A stretch of 64,000 nucleotides of DNA from Bacillus sp. AFS015802 (GTDB lineage: Bacteria > Bacillota > Bacilli > Bacillales > Bacillaceae_B), in NCBI RefSeq assembly GCF_002561455.1, contig NZ_NTUP01000063.1:42583-106582 (forward strand), in the 5' to 3' direction. The position numbers and the translations under genes were made by a program. A model generated the notes under the pieces. That model saw nothing but the letters and a program-made list of their open reading frames with translations, had not been told where the DNA came from and made no database searches. Shown one piece after another: positions 52,971 to 61,506 of the stretch (positions are counted from its first letter, which is position 1; each line of letters opens with the position of its first letter).

Positions 52971-54068
52971 TTATCCGCGTCTGCTAAGGATATGTTGACC
53001 GTTTTGAAGGAATTGGCTTCTTGAACGACGCATTTTTTCAATGCGTTCTTCTGCCATACGGTCCGCAGCTACATATGTTGGGACATTATCACGTTTGGCA
53101 ATTTCAATTACACGTTCAACGTTGTTGTATACCTGCTCTACTTTTTTCATCGCTCTTTCGCTGTTGTAGCCGTACAATTCGTCAGCAACATTGATGACAC
53201 CACCTGCGTTGATCACATAATCCGGTGCGTAAACGATACCCATCTCATGGATCGCGTCACCATGGCGGGTTTCTTTCAGCTGGTTATTCGCAGCCCCCGC
53301 GATGACTTTCGCCTTTAGCTGAGGAATGGTTTCATCATTGATGATCGCCCCCAGGGCACACGGTGCAAAGATATCACAATCAACGCCATAGATGTCGTTA
53401 ATGTCGACAGCTTTGGCACCGAACTCATCAACTGCACGTTGAACCGCTTCTTTATTGATATCCGTTACGATCAGGTTTGCCCCTTCTTCGTGAAGGTGAC
53501 GGCACATATTGTATGCAACATTCCCGATTCCTTGAACGGCAATTGTCTTTCCTTCTAGAGAGTCTGTACCGAATGCTTCTTTTGCTGCTGCTTTAATTCC
53601 CCGGTATACCCCATAAGCTGTTACAGGAGATGGGTTGCCAGAAGAACCGAAAGCTGGTGAAATGCCTGTTACATAGTCCGTTTCTTCGTGGATAAGGTCC
53701 ATATCTGCAACCGTTGTACCTACATCTTCAGCAGTAATATAGCGACCGTTCAATCCTTGGATATAACGTCCGAATGCACGGAACATTTCTTCATTTTTAT
53801 CTTTGCGGGGATCGCCGATGATGACCGTCTTTCCTCCACCCAGATTAAGTCCTGCAGCTGCATTTTTGTATGTCATCCCTTTTGCAAGTCGAAGTGCATC
53901 TTCAATTGCCGCTTCTTCGGATTCGTATGTCCACATACGGGTTCCTCCGAGGGCAGGTCCAAGAGTTGTATCATGAATCGCAATGATCGCTTTCAAACCT
54001 GACGCTTCATCTTGACAGAATACCAACTGCTCATAATCATATTGTTCCATATAGCTGAAAATTTTCAT
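52971..54068 (-). CDS. bcd: Leucine dehydrogenase
   Basis: NAD-dependent oxidative deamination of Leu, Val and Ile to their keto acids, 365 residues. Substrate-binding [15 protein letters not shown] with the catalytic Lys (about residue 80), and the NAD motif [15 protein letters not shown]. The keto acids go directly to the Bkd complex encoded downstream. Lies 38 bases after ptb. Confidence 0.95.
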   Translation of the reverse strand: MKIFSYMEQYDYEQLVFCQDEASGLKAIIAIHDTTLGPALGGTRMWTYESEEAAIEDALRLAKGMTYKNAAAGLNLGGGKTVIIGDPRKDKNEEMFRAFGRYIQGLNGRYITAEDVGTTVADMDLIHEETDYVTGISPAFGSSGNPSPVTAYGVYRGIKAAAKEAFGTDSLEGKTIAVQGIGNVAYNMCRHLHEEGANLIVTDINKEAVQRAVDEFGAKAVDINDIYGVDCDIFAPCALGAIINDETIPQLKAKVIAGAANNQLKETRHGDAIHEMGIVYAPDYVINAGGVINVADELYGYNSERAMKKVEQVYNNVERVIEIAKRDNVPTYVAADRMAEERIEKMRRSRSQFLQNGQHILSRRG

Positions 54069-54106
54069 TTTTTATTTCCCCCTGTGGTCTTTTGATTTTA
54101 GAATTT

Positions 54107-55021
54107 TTATCTTACTTTATTAGAAGCAGAGCATATAGCCAGTGCCAATGAATATAACTTACTTTCTGCACTGTCCGCCCTGGATGTTAATACGATTGGT
54201 GCTTTTGCTCCGGCAATGACAGCTCCCACTTTAGCCTTGGCAAAGTAAATTAAGGACTTATATAGAGCATTTCCGGTTTCAATATTCGGCACGAGAAGGA
54301 TATCCGCTTGCCCAGCCACTTCACTTTCGATTCCTTTATGCAGGGCGGCATGCTGGGAAACGGCATTGTCAAGGGCTAATGGCCCATCGACTGTACACTC
54401 GCGAATTTGCCCCCTTTGATTCATCATCGTAAGAGAAGCGGCATCAACTGTTGCCTGCATTGCAGGATTCACTACTTCCACAGCGGCAATCGACGCTACT
54501 TTCGGCATGTCCACACCGATTGAACGAGCGATCCCGACGGCATTTTCAATGATTTGGGCTTTCTGCTGGAGATCGGGTGCGATATTCATGGCTGCATCGG
54601 TAATGAAGGTCAGCCTCTCGAATCCAGCCACCTCAAATGCGGCAACATGTGAAAGGACATTACCTGTGCGAAGGCCCCATTCCTTGTTTAATACTGCTTT
54701 TAAGATGACAGCAGTCGGGACGTTCCCTTTCATCAAGGTACCTGCTTCATTTTCCTTTACTGCCTTCACCGCAAGTTCAGCTGCCTTCTGCGGTGAAAAT
54801 GCATGCTTGATTTTGATACTGCTATGAGATATAAGAGTTGGAGCAACCTCTTCTAAAAGGGAGAGGATCTCTTCTTTATCCCCGAACAATAAAAAGTCAG
54901 CCATCTTTTTTTCAACCGCCATGGCGACGGCACCAAGGACTTCTTTATCTTCTGCAGCAGCCACGGCTACAGTTGAGTTTTCGATTCGGGTTGCATTTTC
55001 CACTATAGATTGTAGATTCAT
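54107..55021 (-). CDS. ptb: Phosphate butyryltransferase
   Basis: Transfers branched acyl groups from CoA to phosphate for Buk, 304 residues. DVLMKGNVPT-like TLMKGNVPTAVILKAVLN, TDAAMNIAPDLQQKAQII, and DGPLALDNAVS plus GAKAPIVLTSRADS are phosphotransacylase blocks. I chose the ATG at 55021 (MNLQSIVENATRIENSTVAV) because family similarity starts there; the ribosome site (AAAAGGGG) is farther than usual. An upstream open stretch covers the sigma-54 promoter and is not coding. First gene of the bkd operon. Confidence 0.93.
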   Translation of the reverse strand: MNLQSIVENATRIENSTVAVAAAEDKEVLGAVAMAVEKKMADFLLFGDKEEILSLLEEVAPTLISHSSIKIKHAFSPQKAAELAVKAVKENEAGTLMKGNVPTAVILKAVLNKEWGLRTGNVLSHVAAFEVAGFERLTFITDAAMNIAPDLQQKAQIIENAVGIARSIGVDMPKVASIAAVEVVNPAMQATVDAASLTMMNQRGQIRECTVDGPLALDNAVSQHAALHKGIESEVAGQADILLVPNIETGNALYKSLIYFAKAKVGAVIAGAKAPIVLTSRADSAESKLYSLALAICSASNKVR

Positions 55022-55071
55022 GTATGTCGTTTCAACCCCTTTTTTCTGTTTTTTTGTTCCCATTAAACTCC

Positions 55072-55089
55072 ATGCAAGAAGCGTGCCAA
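55072..55089 (-). promoter_or_regulatory. Sigma-54 (SigL) promoter of the bkd operon
   Basis: Minus strand TTGGCACGCTTCTTGCAT matches the -24/-12 consensus TGGCAC-N5-TTGCW exactly. The sigma-54 activator gene bkdR lies directly upstream, as in B. subtilis. Confidence 0.93.
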
Positions 55090-55132
55090 CTTTAAAGTGT
55101 TGAAAACGCTTTATAAACAAGTCACTTACCCT

Positions 55133-55163
55133 GCAAGTTTTTTCGTACCACGCAAATTATTTC
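55133..55163. promoter_or_regulatory. Candidate BkdR activator sites (direct repeat)
   Basis: GCAAGTTTTTTC (55133-55144) and GCAAATTATTTC (55152-55163) agree at 10 of 12 positions, 19 bp apart, 45-75 bp upstream of the -24 element. The second overlaps the bkdR stop. Binding is inferred. Confidence 0.35.
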
Positions 55164-57226
55164 ATGCTATTTATTTCAATGTTATATTTTTCAATTTTAT
55201 AATATAAATTTCTCACTGAAACATTCAACGCTTTTGAAGTAGCCGTTTTATTACCTTTATTCTGCTCTAAAACCTTTTGAATTATATTTTTTTCATATTT
55301 TTCAACTTGGGTTGCAAGATCTCCCCCTGATTCTTGAGAAGCAACTTCCCCCACGTTGACAATGGGTTTCGCAGTACTCTCTAATTGAGGTAAATGCTTG
55401 CCATCTATTTTCACTTCATTATAGTTCATAAAGATGATGGCCCTACCCAGCACATTCTCAAGCTCCCGCACATTCCCTGGCCAATGATAATTCATCAGCT
55501 TGTTCATGGCAGTCTCCGTCACTCCTTCTACATTTCTTCCGTAGTCCTGGTTGATTTTCGTGATCAAAGCTTCTGAAATGAGGGGAATATCGGATTTGCG
55601 CTGTCTTAATGGAGGTATTTGAATCGGCATCCGGTTAAGGCGATAATACAGGTCTTCCCTGAATGATCCGTCTGCTATCCCCTTTTCAAGGTTTACGTTC
55701 GTAGCAGCGATGACGCGGACATTGATTTGGATTGATTTCGTCCCTCCGACCCTTACAATTTCATTTTCCTGAAGAACCCTCAATAATTTCGCCTGGGTAT
55801 TGGCACTTAATTCGCCTATCTCATCGAGGAAGATACTCCCGTTATTCGCCTCTTCAAACAAGCCTCGCTTACCACCGCGCTTCGCTCCGGAAAAAGCGCC
55901 TTCCTCATACCCGAATAATTCACTTTCTAATAAGTTCTCCGATAATGCAGCGCAATTGACCCTGAGGAATTTATTGAATTTGCGATCACTCGCGTTATGT
56001 ATGGCGTGGGCAAACAATTCCTTCCCTGTCCCCGATTCTCCGCGAAGGAGGACGGTTGCAGGGGTTTTCGCCCCAAGTTTCGCTTGTTCGATGGCAATCA
56101 TCATTTCCTCGGAATCACCGATAATATCTTCAAACATATACTTCGCTTCCAGAGTACGGATGATTCTCCTCGCCCGGTCCAATTCCTGGGTAAGAGATTG
56201 AATTTCAGACATGTCATGGATGACCCCGACACTTCCCTTAAGCTTGTTGTTCACGATGATCGGTGCTACATTGACAATGACTTCCTTGCGTTTGGGACCC
56301 ACACGCATCCTCGTCCCGCGGATCGCTCTCCGGGTTTGCAGCACTTTCAAATGGATACTTTCCCCTTCGGAAATATCTGCCGTCGCAGGCTTTCCGATCA
56401 CTTCCTCCTGAGAAAGGCCCGTGATCCTGGTATATGCAGGGTTTATCATAATCCCCTTACCTTCTTCATCGACGACGGAGATCGCGTCATCACTGGAATG
56501 GATGATGGCTTCAAGCATCGTCTGGATTTCTTTGAGGTTGGTTATTTCCTCTGCCAGATTCACCACTTCCGTGATATCTTTGAATACAGAAAAGGCACCA
56601 ATGATTTCATCTTGGTCTGTGATCATCGGGATCCGATTGGAGATGATCTTCAATCCATTCCCCAAGATGACTTCCTGATTGATTTCCGTCCGCCTTGTCT
56701 CGATCGTTCTGGTCAATTTACTTTCAGGGATCACTTCGGAAATATGAAGCCCCATCACTTCTTCCTGGTGTTTACCGATCATTCTCTCTGCACTTTTATT
56801 AAACAGCATGACGATGCCCTGATCATCGATCCCGACCATGCCATCATCAGTGGAATTAAAGATAAGATCCCTTTTAAAGGACTCGCTCGTCAATTGATGG
56901 ATAAGATCCTCTTTTTCTTCGAGAAGCTTGGAAATAAGGAAAGCCACGCTTCCAGGGATTAAAACTGTATTCTTTCCACGATGATCCCTTATCTGTTCAA
57001 ACACTTCCTGTTCACCGGTCACTTCGATGACGATGTCCACCGAATCACTGAGGAATGGCCGCCAATCAGTACCTACAGGAATGCCAAGCTCTTTAGAAAG
57101 CTTGATACCTGAAGCGTTTTCATTTAGGTCTACCACGGCAATCACTTTCATAACGGAGACTTCATGTAGGATCTGCAATATTGCTGTCCCACCCTTACCG
57201 CCGCCGACAATTAGAACCTCCTGCAA
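55157..57226 (-). CDS. bkdR: Sigma-54-dependent transcriptional activator BkdR
   Basis: Enhancer-binding protein activating the bkd operon, 689 residues. Domains in order: an N-terminal Rossmann-like segment with [14 protein letters not shown] (about 1-110), two PAS domains (about 115-225 and 235-345), a coiled linker, the AAA+ domain (about 365-600) with Walker [12 protein letters not shown], the loop GAFSGA (GAFTGA with Ser for Thr), Walker [10 protein letters not shown] and R-finger region, then a Fis-type helix-turn-helix ([20 protein letters not shown]). The start is a TTG at 57226, about eight bases after GGTG. The ligand sensed is not evident. Confidence 0.92.
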   Translation of the reverse strand: MQEVLIVGGGKGGTAILQILHEVSVMKVIAVVDLNENASGIKLSKELGIPVGTDWRPFLSDSVDIVIEVTGEQEVFEQIRDHRGKNTVLIPGSVAFLISKLLEEKEDLIHQLTSESFKRDLIFNSTDDGMVGIDDQGIVMLFNKSAERMIGKHQEEVMGLHISEVIPESKLTRTIETRRTEINQEVILGNGLKIISNRIPMITDQDEIIGAFSVFKDITEVVNLAEEITNLKEIQTMLEAIIHSSDDAISVVDEEGKGIMINPAYTRITGLSQEEVIGKPATADISEGESIHLKVLQTRRAIRGTRMRVGPKRKEVIVNVAPIIVNNKLKGSVGVIHDMSEIQSLTQELDRARRIIRTLEAKYMFEDIIGDSEEMMIAIEQAKLGAKTPATVLLRGESGTGKELFAHAIHNASDRKFNKFLRVNCAALSENLLESELFGYEEGAFSGAKRGGKRGLFEEANNGSIFLDEIGELSANTQAKLLRVLQENEIVRVGGTKSIQINVRVIAATNVNLEKGIADGSFREDLYYRLNRMPIQIPPLRQRKSDIPLISEALITKINQDYGRNVEGVTETAMNKLMNYHWPGNVRELENVLGRAIIFMNYNEVKIDGKHLPQLESTAKPIVNVGEVASQESGGDLATQVEKYEKNIIQKVLEQNKGNKTATSKALNVSVRNLYYKIEKYNIEINSMK

Positions 57227-57267
57227 CTTTCTTCACCCCGACACCTGCAATTTTTTTCACAATCATA

Positions 57268-57296
57268 ATGTTACACTACTTTTCGAAACTTGACAA
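57268..57296 (-). promoter_or_regulatory. Sigma-A promoter of bkdR
   Basis: Minus strand TTGTCA (57296-57291), 17-bp spacer, TAACAT (57273-57268). Its -35 overlaps the -35 of the divergent yqzF promoter. Confidence 0.55.
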
Positions 57297-57317
57297 TTTT
57301 CTTCTTGGGGTTAGAAT
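57290..57317 (+). promoter_or_regulatory. Sigma-A promoter of yqzF
   Basis: TTGACA (57290-57295), 16-bp spacer, TAGAAT (57312-57317). It shares the heptamer TTGACAA with the bkdR promoter. Confidence 0.55.
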
Positions 57318-57351
57318 TTTAGTATGGAAACGAAAAGGAGTTATACATCTC

Positions 57352-57591
57352 ATGGTCCGTCTAATTGCCCTTATTATTATGTTGATTCCCGGTGCATTTG
57401 CTGCTCTTGGGATTAAGCTGATGAGAGATATGTTATTTGGGATCCTGCAGCCTCCCATCCCCTTTTTATGGCTGCAATTTATTATCGGGTTGCTATTCTT
57501 TATTTGCGGTCTGGGATTCATTGCAGGATTCGTCCTGCATCGTGATCGAAAACGCAATAAAGTTCAATCCCGATTCAACAAGAAAGGCTAG
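57352..57591 (+). CDS. yqzF: DUF2627 membrane protein YqzF
   Basis: A 79-residue protein with two membrane helices (about 3-22 and 38-62) and a basic tail (HRDRKRNKVQSRFNKKG). It matches the DUF2627/YqzF family, always found beside bkdR in bacilli; function unknown. AAAAGGAG is about 11 bases before the ATG at 57352. Divergent from bkdR. Confidence 0.82.
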   Translation: MVRLIALIIMLIPGAFAALGIKLMRDMLFGILQPPIPFLWLQFIIGLLFFICGLGFIAGFVLHRDRKRNKVQSRFNKKG

Positions 57592-57616
57592 CGCTTAGAC
57601 AGCGCTAGCCTTTTTT
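57583..57616. terminator. Bidirectional terminator between yqzF and the GDPD gene
   Basis: AAGGCTAGCGCT pairs with AGCGCTAGCCTT (stem 57584-57612), followed by six T on the plus strand and a shorter T tract on the minus strand. Confidence 0.8.
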
Positions 57617-58339
57617 ACTTTCCCTCAGCTTCCATGCTTTTTCAGGATAGTCCGTTACAAAAGCAGAACATCCTATATTCAGTAATCTCTCCATCTGTTC
57701 CACCTTGTTCACCGTGTAAGGTCTGACAGCAATCCCGTTATCCATCGCCTCGATGATGATTTCATCCCTGACCGCTTTCAGGTTGGGGTGTATCGCTTTC
57801 GCCCTTAAAGACTGGGCATAAATCCAGGGCATGAATAATCCTGATGAGTACAGCGGTGCAATTTCCACGGCAGGCTCCAATTGGTAACAAGCCACAATCG
57901 AATAATGATTAAATGATGAGATGATGATTCTCTCCTCAAACCCGAATTCACGGATTAAACCGATCACCTTTTCTTCCAGTCCTTGATAGTCAATGATATT
58001 GTTTTTCAACTCTATATTACAAAGAAGATTATTTCCCTGCATCCACAGAAAGACCTCTCTCAATGAAGGAACACGATTTTTCTTGAATAGCTTACTTTTA
58101 AATTTAAAGTTCGCTTGAAGCTTTTGAATTTCCTTAAATGTATAATCTTTGACGAACCCTTTTCCATTTGTTGTCCGATCGACAGTTTCATCATGGATCA
58201 CGACCACTTCTCCGTCTTTGGTCATCTGAACATCCAATTCAATTCCATCTGCCTTCACTCTTTCGGCTTCATAAAAAGCTTCCATAGTATTTTCAGGATG
58301 AGTGCCGGCAGATCCACGATGGGCAAAGATTAGCGTCAT
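57605..58339 (-). CDS. yqiK: Glycerophosphodiester phosphodiesterase YqiK
   Basis: Hydrolyses glycerophosphodiesters to glycerol 3-phosphate and an alcohol, 244 residues of the GDPD family. The active-site motif FAHRGSAGTHPENTMEAF (His, Arg, metal Glu) and DGIELDVQMTKDGEVVVIHDE (metal Glu/Asp, second His) are complete. No signal peptide, so it acts inside the cell. Monocistronic, convergent to yqzF; orthologue of B. subtilis yqiK by position. Confidence 0.92.
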   Translation of the reverse strand: MTLIFAHRGSAGTHPENTMEAFYEAERVKADGIELDVQMTKDGEVVVIHDETVDRTTNGKGFVKDYTFKEIQKLQANFKFKSKLFKKNRVPSLREVFLWMQGNNLLCNIELKNNIIDYQGLEEKVIGLIREFGFEERIIISSFNHYSIVACYQLEPAVEIAPLYSSGLFMPWIYAQSLRAKAIHPNLKAVRDEIIIEAMDNGIAVRPYTVNKVEQMERLLNIGCSAFVTDYPEKAWKLRESKKG

Positions 58340-58464
58340 GTGTTCACATCCTTCGCTGTTCTTTAAGTATCTTATTTTCTCTGTATAGTCGTATGACTGA
58401 CTCCATTATAAACTTATTTTATCCGACCTCAAAGCATGAGCCTTTTAAATACGATCATCAAAAT

Positions 58465-58492
58465 AAAAAAATCCTGAGAAACTCAGGATTTT
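58465..58492 (-). terminator. Terminator after the 70-aa Cys/Arg-rich gene
   Basis: ATCCTGAG-loop-CTCAGGAT stem (about 58473-58491) followed by seven T on the minus strand. Confidence 0.75.
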
Positions 58493-58503
58493 TCGGGGTT
58501 CAA

Positions 58504-58716
58504 TTAGAACCAGCGGCATCTGCATCTGCGACGGTTGTCCATTTCACCTGCTACATCGTTTTCTCTGCAACGACGCACGGCTCTACAGAAATCTTCCCCT
58601 CTGATATAAGCTCTAACAGGGACTCTGAAGTTATTGTCGGAAGCCCCGGCTACATCATTGTTTCTGCAACGGTCAGAAGCTCCGGCTACATCGTCATTAT
58701 TGCGGTAGTATCCCAT
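58504..58716 (-). CDS. Cys/Arg-rich small protein with internal repeats (70 aa), unknown
   Basis: I do not recognise this protein. It has 70 residues, five Cys (17, 44, 50, 65, 67) and about 17 Arg. A decapeptide-like unit occurs three times: RNNDDVAGASD (5-15), RNNDVAGASD (18-27) and RENDVAGEMD (51-60). The C-terminus is NRRRCRCRWF. It is certainly a gene: GGGGAGGTGA precedes the ATG at 58716 by five bases, a terminator follows, and the upstream region carries an exact sigma-K-type promoter. Late mother-cell expression, small size and Cys/Arg content suggest a spore coat or crust component next to spo0A. This is inference. Confidence 0.72.
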   Translation of the reverse strand: MGYYRNNDDVAGASDRCRNNDVAGASDNNFRVPVRAYIRGEDFCRAVRRCRENDVAGEMDNRRRCRCRWF

Positions 58717-58753
58717 TGTCTCACCTCCCCTGTTTTGTTATTGCACTACACTT

Positions 58754-58780
58754 TATCTTATGTGGCAGGGGACAAGCTGT
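58754..58780 (-). promoter_or_regulatory. Sigma-K-type promoter of the 70-aa gene
   Basis: Minus strand AC (58780-58779), 16-bp spacer, CATAAGATA (58762-58754) matches AC-N16-CATAnnnTA exactly, about 40 bases before the ATG. Confidence 0.6.
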
Positions 58781-59002
58781 AAGGGCGAAACACCAATTGT
58801 TGAAAAAAGAGGCGAATGTTACTGTGTTGATGCTCTAAGTGAAGGGGTTGACATGAGAGGATGGGGAGAGGGAAATACAAATACTTCACAAAAGGACTTC
58901 TTCAAAAAAAAAAACAAAACCCCATGAACCAAAGGGGCTCAGAGGGTTATTCACGTTCGTATGATTTTAGTTTTTCTTAGACGTGGACTATTCCTTACTC
59001 TT

Positions 59003-59782
59003 TCAGGAAGCCATATGCTCCAGGCGAAGCTTGTCGGCCACCATGGCAATGAATTCTGAGTTGGTCGGCTTTGCCTTGGACATGCTGACGGTGTAACCGA
59101 ATAAAGAAGAAATGGAATCGATGTTCCCTCTGCTCCAAGCCACTTCAATGGCGTGACGAATCGCCCGTTCCACACGTGATGCCGTCGTATTGTATTTTTT
59201 TGCGATATCCGGGTAAAGGACCTTTGTGATGGAACCGAGTAGCTCGATATCGTTATAAACCATTGAAATCGCTTCTCTTAAATATAAATACCCTTTAATA
59301 TGTGCCGGCACGCCGATCTCGTGGATGATGCTTGTAATGCTTGCATCCAAATTTCTGGGTTTTTGTTCTGTATTCATTCTGGATGAGGAAGGTTTTTTGA
59401 TGATTGGGTTTGATTTTCCGCTAACTTGTCTAATATGGCTCACAAGGTTTTCCATGTCGAATGGTTTCAGGATAAAGTAAGAAGCTCCAAGGTCGACAGC
59501 TTTCTTCGTCACATCTTCCTGACCGAAGGCCGTAAGCATGATCACATTCGGAATGCTCCTTTTTTCACGAAGCCGCTCAAGGACCGCCAGCCCGTCCAGG
59601 TGGGGCATAATGATATCCAGGACCAGGACGTCCGGATCCACTTCTTCTAATAAATCTAAACAATCTTGACCATTATGGGCAATCCCCACCACTTCCATAT
59701 CATTTTGCGAAGCAATGTAGTCCTCCAATAATGACGTAAGCTCACGGTTATCATCCACAACACATACTTTAATCGATTTCAC
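59003..59782 (-). CDS. spo0A: Sporulation master regulator Spo0A
   Basis: Response regulator that starts sporulation, 259 residues. Receiver domain (1-125) with acidic pocket VVDDNRE, phosphorylated Asp56 in [10 protein letters not shown], Thr in MLTAFGQED and Lys in FILKPFD. A variable linker (about 126-145), then the DNA-binding domain (about 146-259) with [19 protein letters not shown] and the recognition region [19 protein letters not shown]. The GTG at 59782 follows GAGGAGG; B. subtilis spo0A also uses GTG. A sigma-A and a sigma-H promoter with several 0A boxes lie upstream. Confidence 0.97.
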   Translation of the reverse strand: MKSIKVCVVDDNRELTSLLEDYIASQNDMEVVGIAHNGQDCLDLLEEVDPDVLVLDIIMPHLDGLAVLERLREKRSIPNVIMLTAFGQEDVTKKAVDLGASYFILKPFDMENLVSHIRQVSGKSNPIIKKPSSSRMNTEQKPRNLDASITSIIHEIGVPAHIKGYLYLREAISMVYNDIELLGSITKVLYPDIAKKYNTTASRVERAIRHAIEVAWSRGNIDSISSLFGYTVSMSKAKPTNSEFIAMVADKLRLEHMAS

Positions 59783-59842
59783 TACAGGTTTCCTCCTCAA
59801 TCCTAATTAATTCATCTCTGTAATTTTATTCTAAATTACTTT

Positions 59843-59869
59843 TTCGACAATGCAACCTAAATTCCTTTT
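59843..59869 (-). promoter_or_regulatory. Sigma-H promoter (Ps) of spo0A
   Basis: Minus strand AAAGGAATT (59869-59861), 11-bp spacer, GTCGAAA (59849-59843): one mismatch to RnAGGAWWW-N11-12-RnnGAAT. A perfect 0A box overlaps the -10. Confidence 0.65.
59844..59850 (-). promoter_or_regulatory. 0A box overlapping Ps
   Basis: TGTCGAA on the minus strand, a perfect Spo0A~P box. Confidence 0.6.
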
Positions 59870-59931
59870 ATTTTTGAAAAAAACTTGAAAAATATTATAT
59901 TTTCTTTGATTTTCTAAAGATTTCTTTATAT

Positions 59932-59969
59932 TTCGACCCTATTCGATATCCGCTCTTCCTTTTGTCGAA
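59932..59969. promoter_or_regulatory. Cluster of three 0A-like boxes upstream of spo0A
   Basis: GGTCGAA (minus, 59938-59932), TATCGAA (minus, 59948-59942) and perfect TGTCGAA (plus, 59963-59969) lie between the two promoters, the position of the autoregulatory 0A boxes in B. subtilis. Confidence 0.6.
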
Positions 59970-59977
59970 TAATCTTT

Positions 59978-60007
59978 ATTTTAACAAGCAGAAGCTGCTT
60001 TTGGCAA
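59978..60007 (-). promoter_or_regulatory. Sigma-A vegetative promoter (Pv) of spo0A
   Basis: Minus strand TTGCCA (60007-60002), 18-bp spacer, TAAAAT (59983-59978). Confidence 0.55.
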
Positions 60008-60032
60008 ACGAGTATGAACAAAGAAAGCGGAC

Positions 60033-60081
60033 AAAAAAAGAACCCTTAACAGCGCCCGCAATCGGCACTTCGGTAAGGGTT
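60033..60081 (-). terminator. Terminator after spoIVB
   Basis: AACCCTTA (60041-60048) pairs with TAAGGGTT (60074-60081), inner GC-rich pairs, then seven T on the minus strand. Confidence 0.75.
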
Positions 60082-60089
60082 TTCCATTA

Positions 60090-61379
60090 TCAGCTTGCTC
60101 GGTTATGATCTTTTTTATAAATATCGATTCCAGCTTCACTCAACATCCACTCAATATGGACGCCGTACCCGCTGGTCGGGTCATTGACAAATACATGGGT
60201 GACGGCCCCGATGACCTTCCCGTCCTGGATGATCGGGCTCCCGCTCATCCCTTGAACAATCCCACCTGTTTTCTTCAGGAGTTCAGGATCCGTCACTTTC
60301 AATACCATCCCTTTTGTTGCCGGGTATTTCTGTGGAATGGTGCTGACGATTTCAATGTCGTACATTTCTACTTCTTTTCCATCCACGACAGTCAAGATTT
60401 GCGCCGGACCTTCCTTCACTTGATGAGAAAGAGCGATTGGCATCGGCTTATCAAGCAGATCATTTTCAATCGACTGATTCAATTCGCCGAATATCCCAAA
60501 AGGACTGTTCCGCGTGATGTTCCCGATCACGTTCCGATCAGATGAAAAGCGGGCCAATTTTTCCCCTGGTTTTCCATCCGTCCCTTTTTGAATCGATGTT
60601 ACTTCTGAATTCACGATTTCCCCATTGTCAACGACGATCGGCTTTTTTGTATCCATATCGGAAATGACATGTCCCAGGGCACCGTATTTCTTTGACTTTG
60701 GATCATAAAATGTCATCGTGCCGATACCGGCTGCTGAATCCCGGATATACAGGCCCAGCTTATAGTTTTTGTCCCCTTTTTCTTTTAACGGAAGTAATTG
60801 AGTCTTTACTGTCTTTTGTTCGCGCTTGATCACGACGTCAAGAGATTTCGATTCCTCTCCTGCCTTCTGAACAAAAGGAGCAACATCAGAAAGTTCTTCA
60901 ATCTTCGTTCCATTTATTTCTGTAATCATGTCCCCTACCTGAATCCCTGCTTTTTCACCGGGTGACATTTTCCCATCATCCGTGTCAACCAGATGATGAC
61001 CTACCACTAACACCCCTACAGTATTTAATTTGACCCCGATGGACTGTCCACCCGGAATCACCTTGAAATCTTTCAGTACTTCAACATCGACCTTTTTGAT
61101 GGGTAAGCCTGCGAGCTCGAACACCACTTCGTCTTTCCCCACAGAACTTCCCTGGATCGAAAGCTGACCTTTTGCCTCTTGCACTTGAACATGCTCATTA
61201 TGCGAAGAACCCATTGTCGTGACGGATGCAGCCTTAGGGAGAGCAACGTGATCCCCTTCCATCATCCTGACAGAGTTCGGTGTATTGATAAATTGTTGAA
61301 CGGGTTTGTAAAAACCAATAAGACAAAGCGAAACAAGGAGAATTCCACCTATACATTTCCTTAACCAATCTAAATTCAA
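60090..61379 (-). CDS. spoIVB: SpoIVB peptidase
   Basis: Forespore-secreted serine peptidase that cleaves SpoIVFA and so triggers pro-sigma-K processing in the mother cell. About 429 residues: N-terminal membrane anchor ([16 protein letters not shown]), PDZ domain (about 95-180, [20 protein letters not shown]), and the S55 peptidase domain with the His of GALGHVISD and nucleophile Ser in GMSGSPII (about residue 381). I prefer the TTG at 61379, ten bases after GAGGAG; a GTG at 61388 is closer than usual to that site. A sigma-F/G-type promoter lies upstream. Confidence 0.94.
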   Translation of the reverse strand: MNLDWLRKCIGGILLVSLCLIGFYKPVQQFINTPNSVRMMEGDHVALPKAASVTTMGSSHNEHVQVQEAKGQLSIQGSSVGKDEVVFELAGLPIKKVDVEVLKDFKVIPGGQSIGVKLNTVGVLVVGHHLVDTDDGKMSPGEKAGIQVGDMITEINGTKIEELSDVAPFVQKAGEESKSLDVVIKREQKTVKTQLLPLKEKGDKNYKLGLYIRDSAAGIGTMTFYDPKSKKYGALGHVISDMDTKKPIVVDNGEIVNSEVTSIQKGTDGKPGEKLARFSSDRNVIGNITRNSPFGIFGELNQSIENDLLDKPMPIALSHQVKEGPAQILTVVDGKEVEMYDIEIVSTIPQKYPATKGMVLKVTDPELLKKTGGIVQGMSGSPIIQDGKVIGAVTHVFVNDPTSGYGVHIEWMLSEAGIDIYKKDHNRAS

Positions 61380-61434
61380 TATATTCACTCTCCTCGCTTC
61401 TAATCCACACACACTAACTATTGGCTACAGTTTT

Positions 61435-61464
61435 AATTTTGCCTTTAATAGCTACATTTATAAC
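61435..61464 (-). promoter_or_regulatory. Sigma-F/sigma-G-type promoter of spoIVB
   Basis: Minus strand GTTATA (61464-61459), 15-bp spacer, GGCAAAATT (61443-61435) fits GGnnAnAnT. B. subtilis spoIVB is transcribed in the forespore by these factors. Confidence 0.5.
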
Positions 61465-61478
61465 TGGTAATCATCAAA

Positions 61479-61506
61479 AAAAAGCTACCCGAAATGGATA
61501 GCTTTT
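61479..61506 (-). terminator. Weak terminator after recN
   Basis: An 8-bp stem AAAAGCTA (61480-61487) with TAGCTTTT (61499-61506), then a T run on the minus strand. Confidence 0.6.

Noticed and set aside
58911..58945. spo0A terminator
   Set aside because: There is a long T run on the minus strand, but the preceding hairpin is only about four GC pairs (CCCC/GGGG), too weak to call with confidence.
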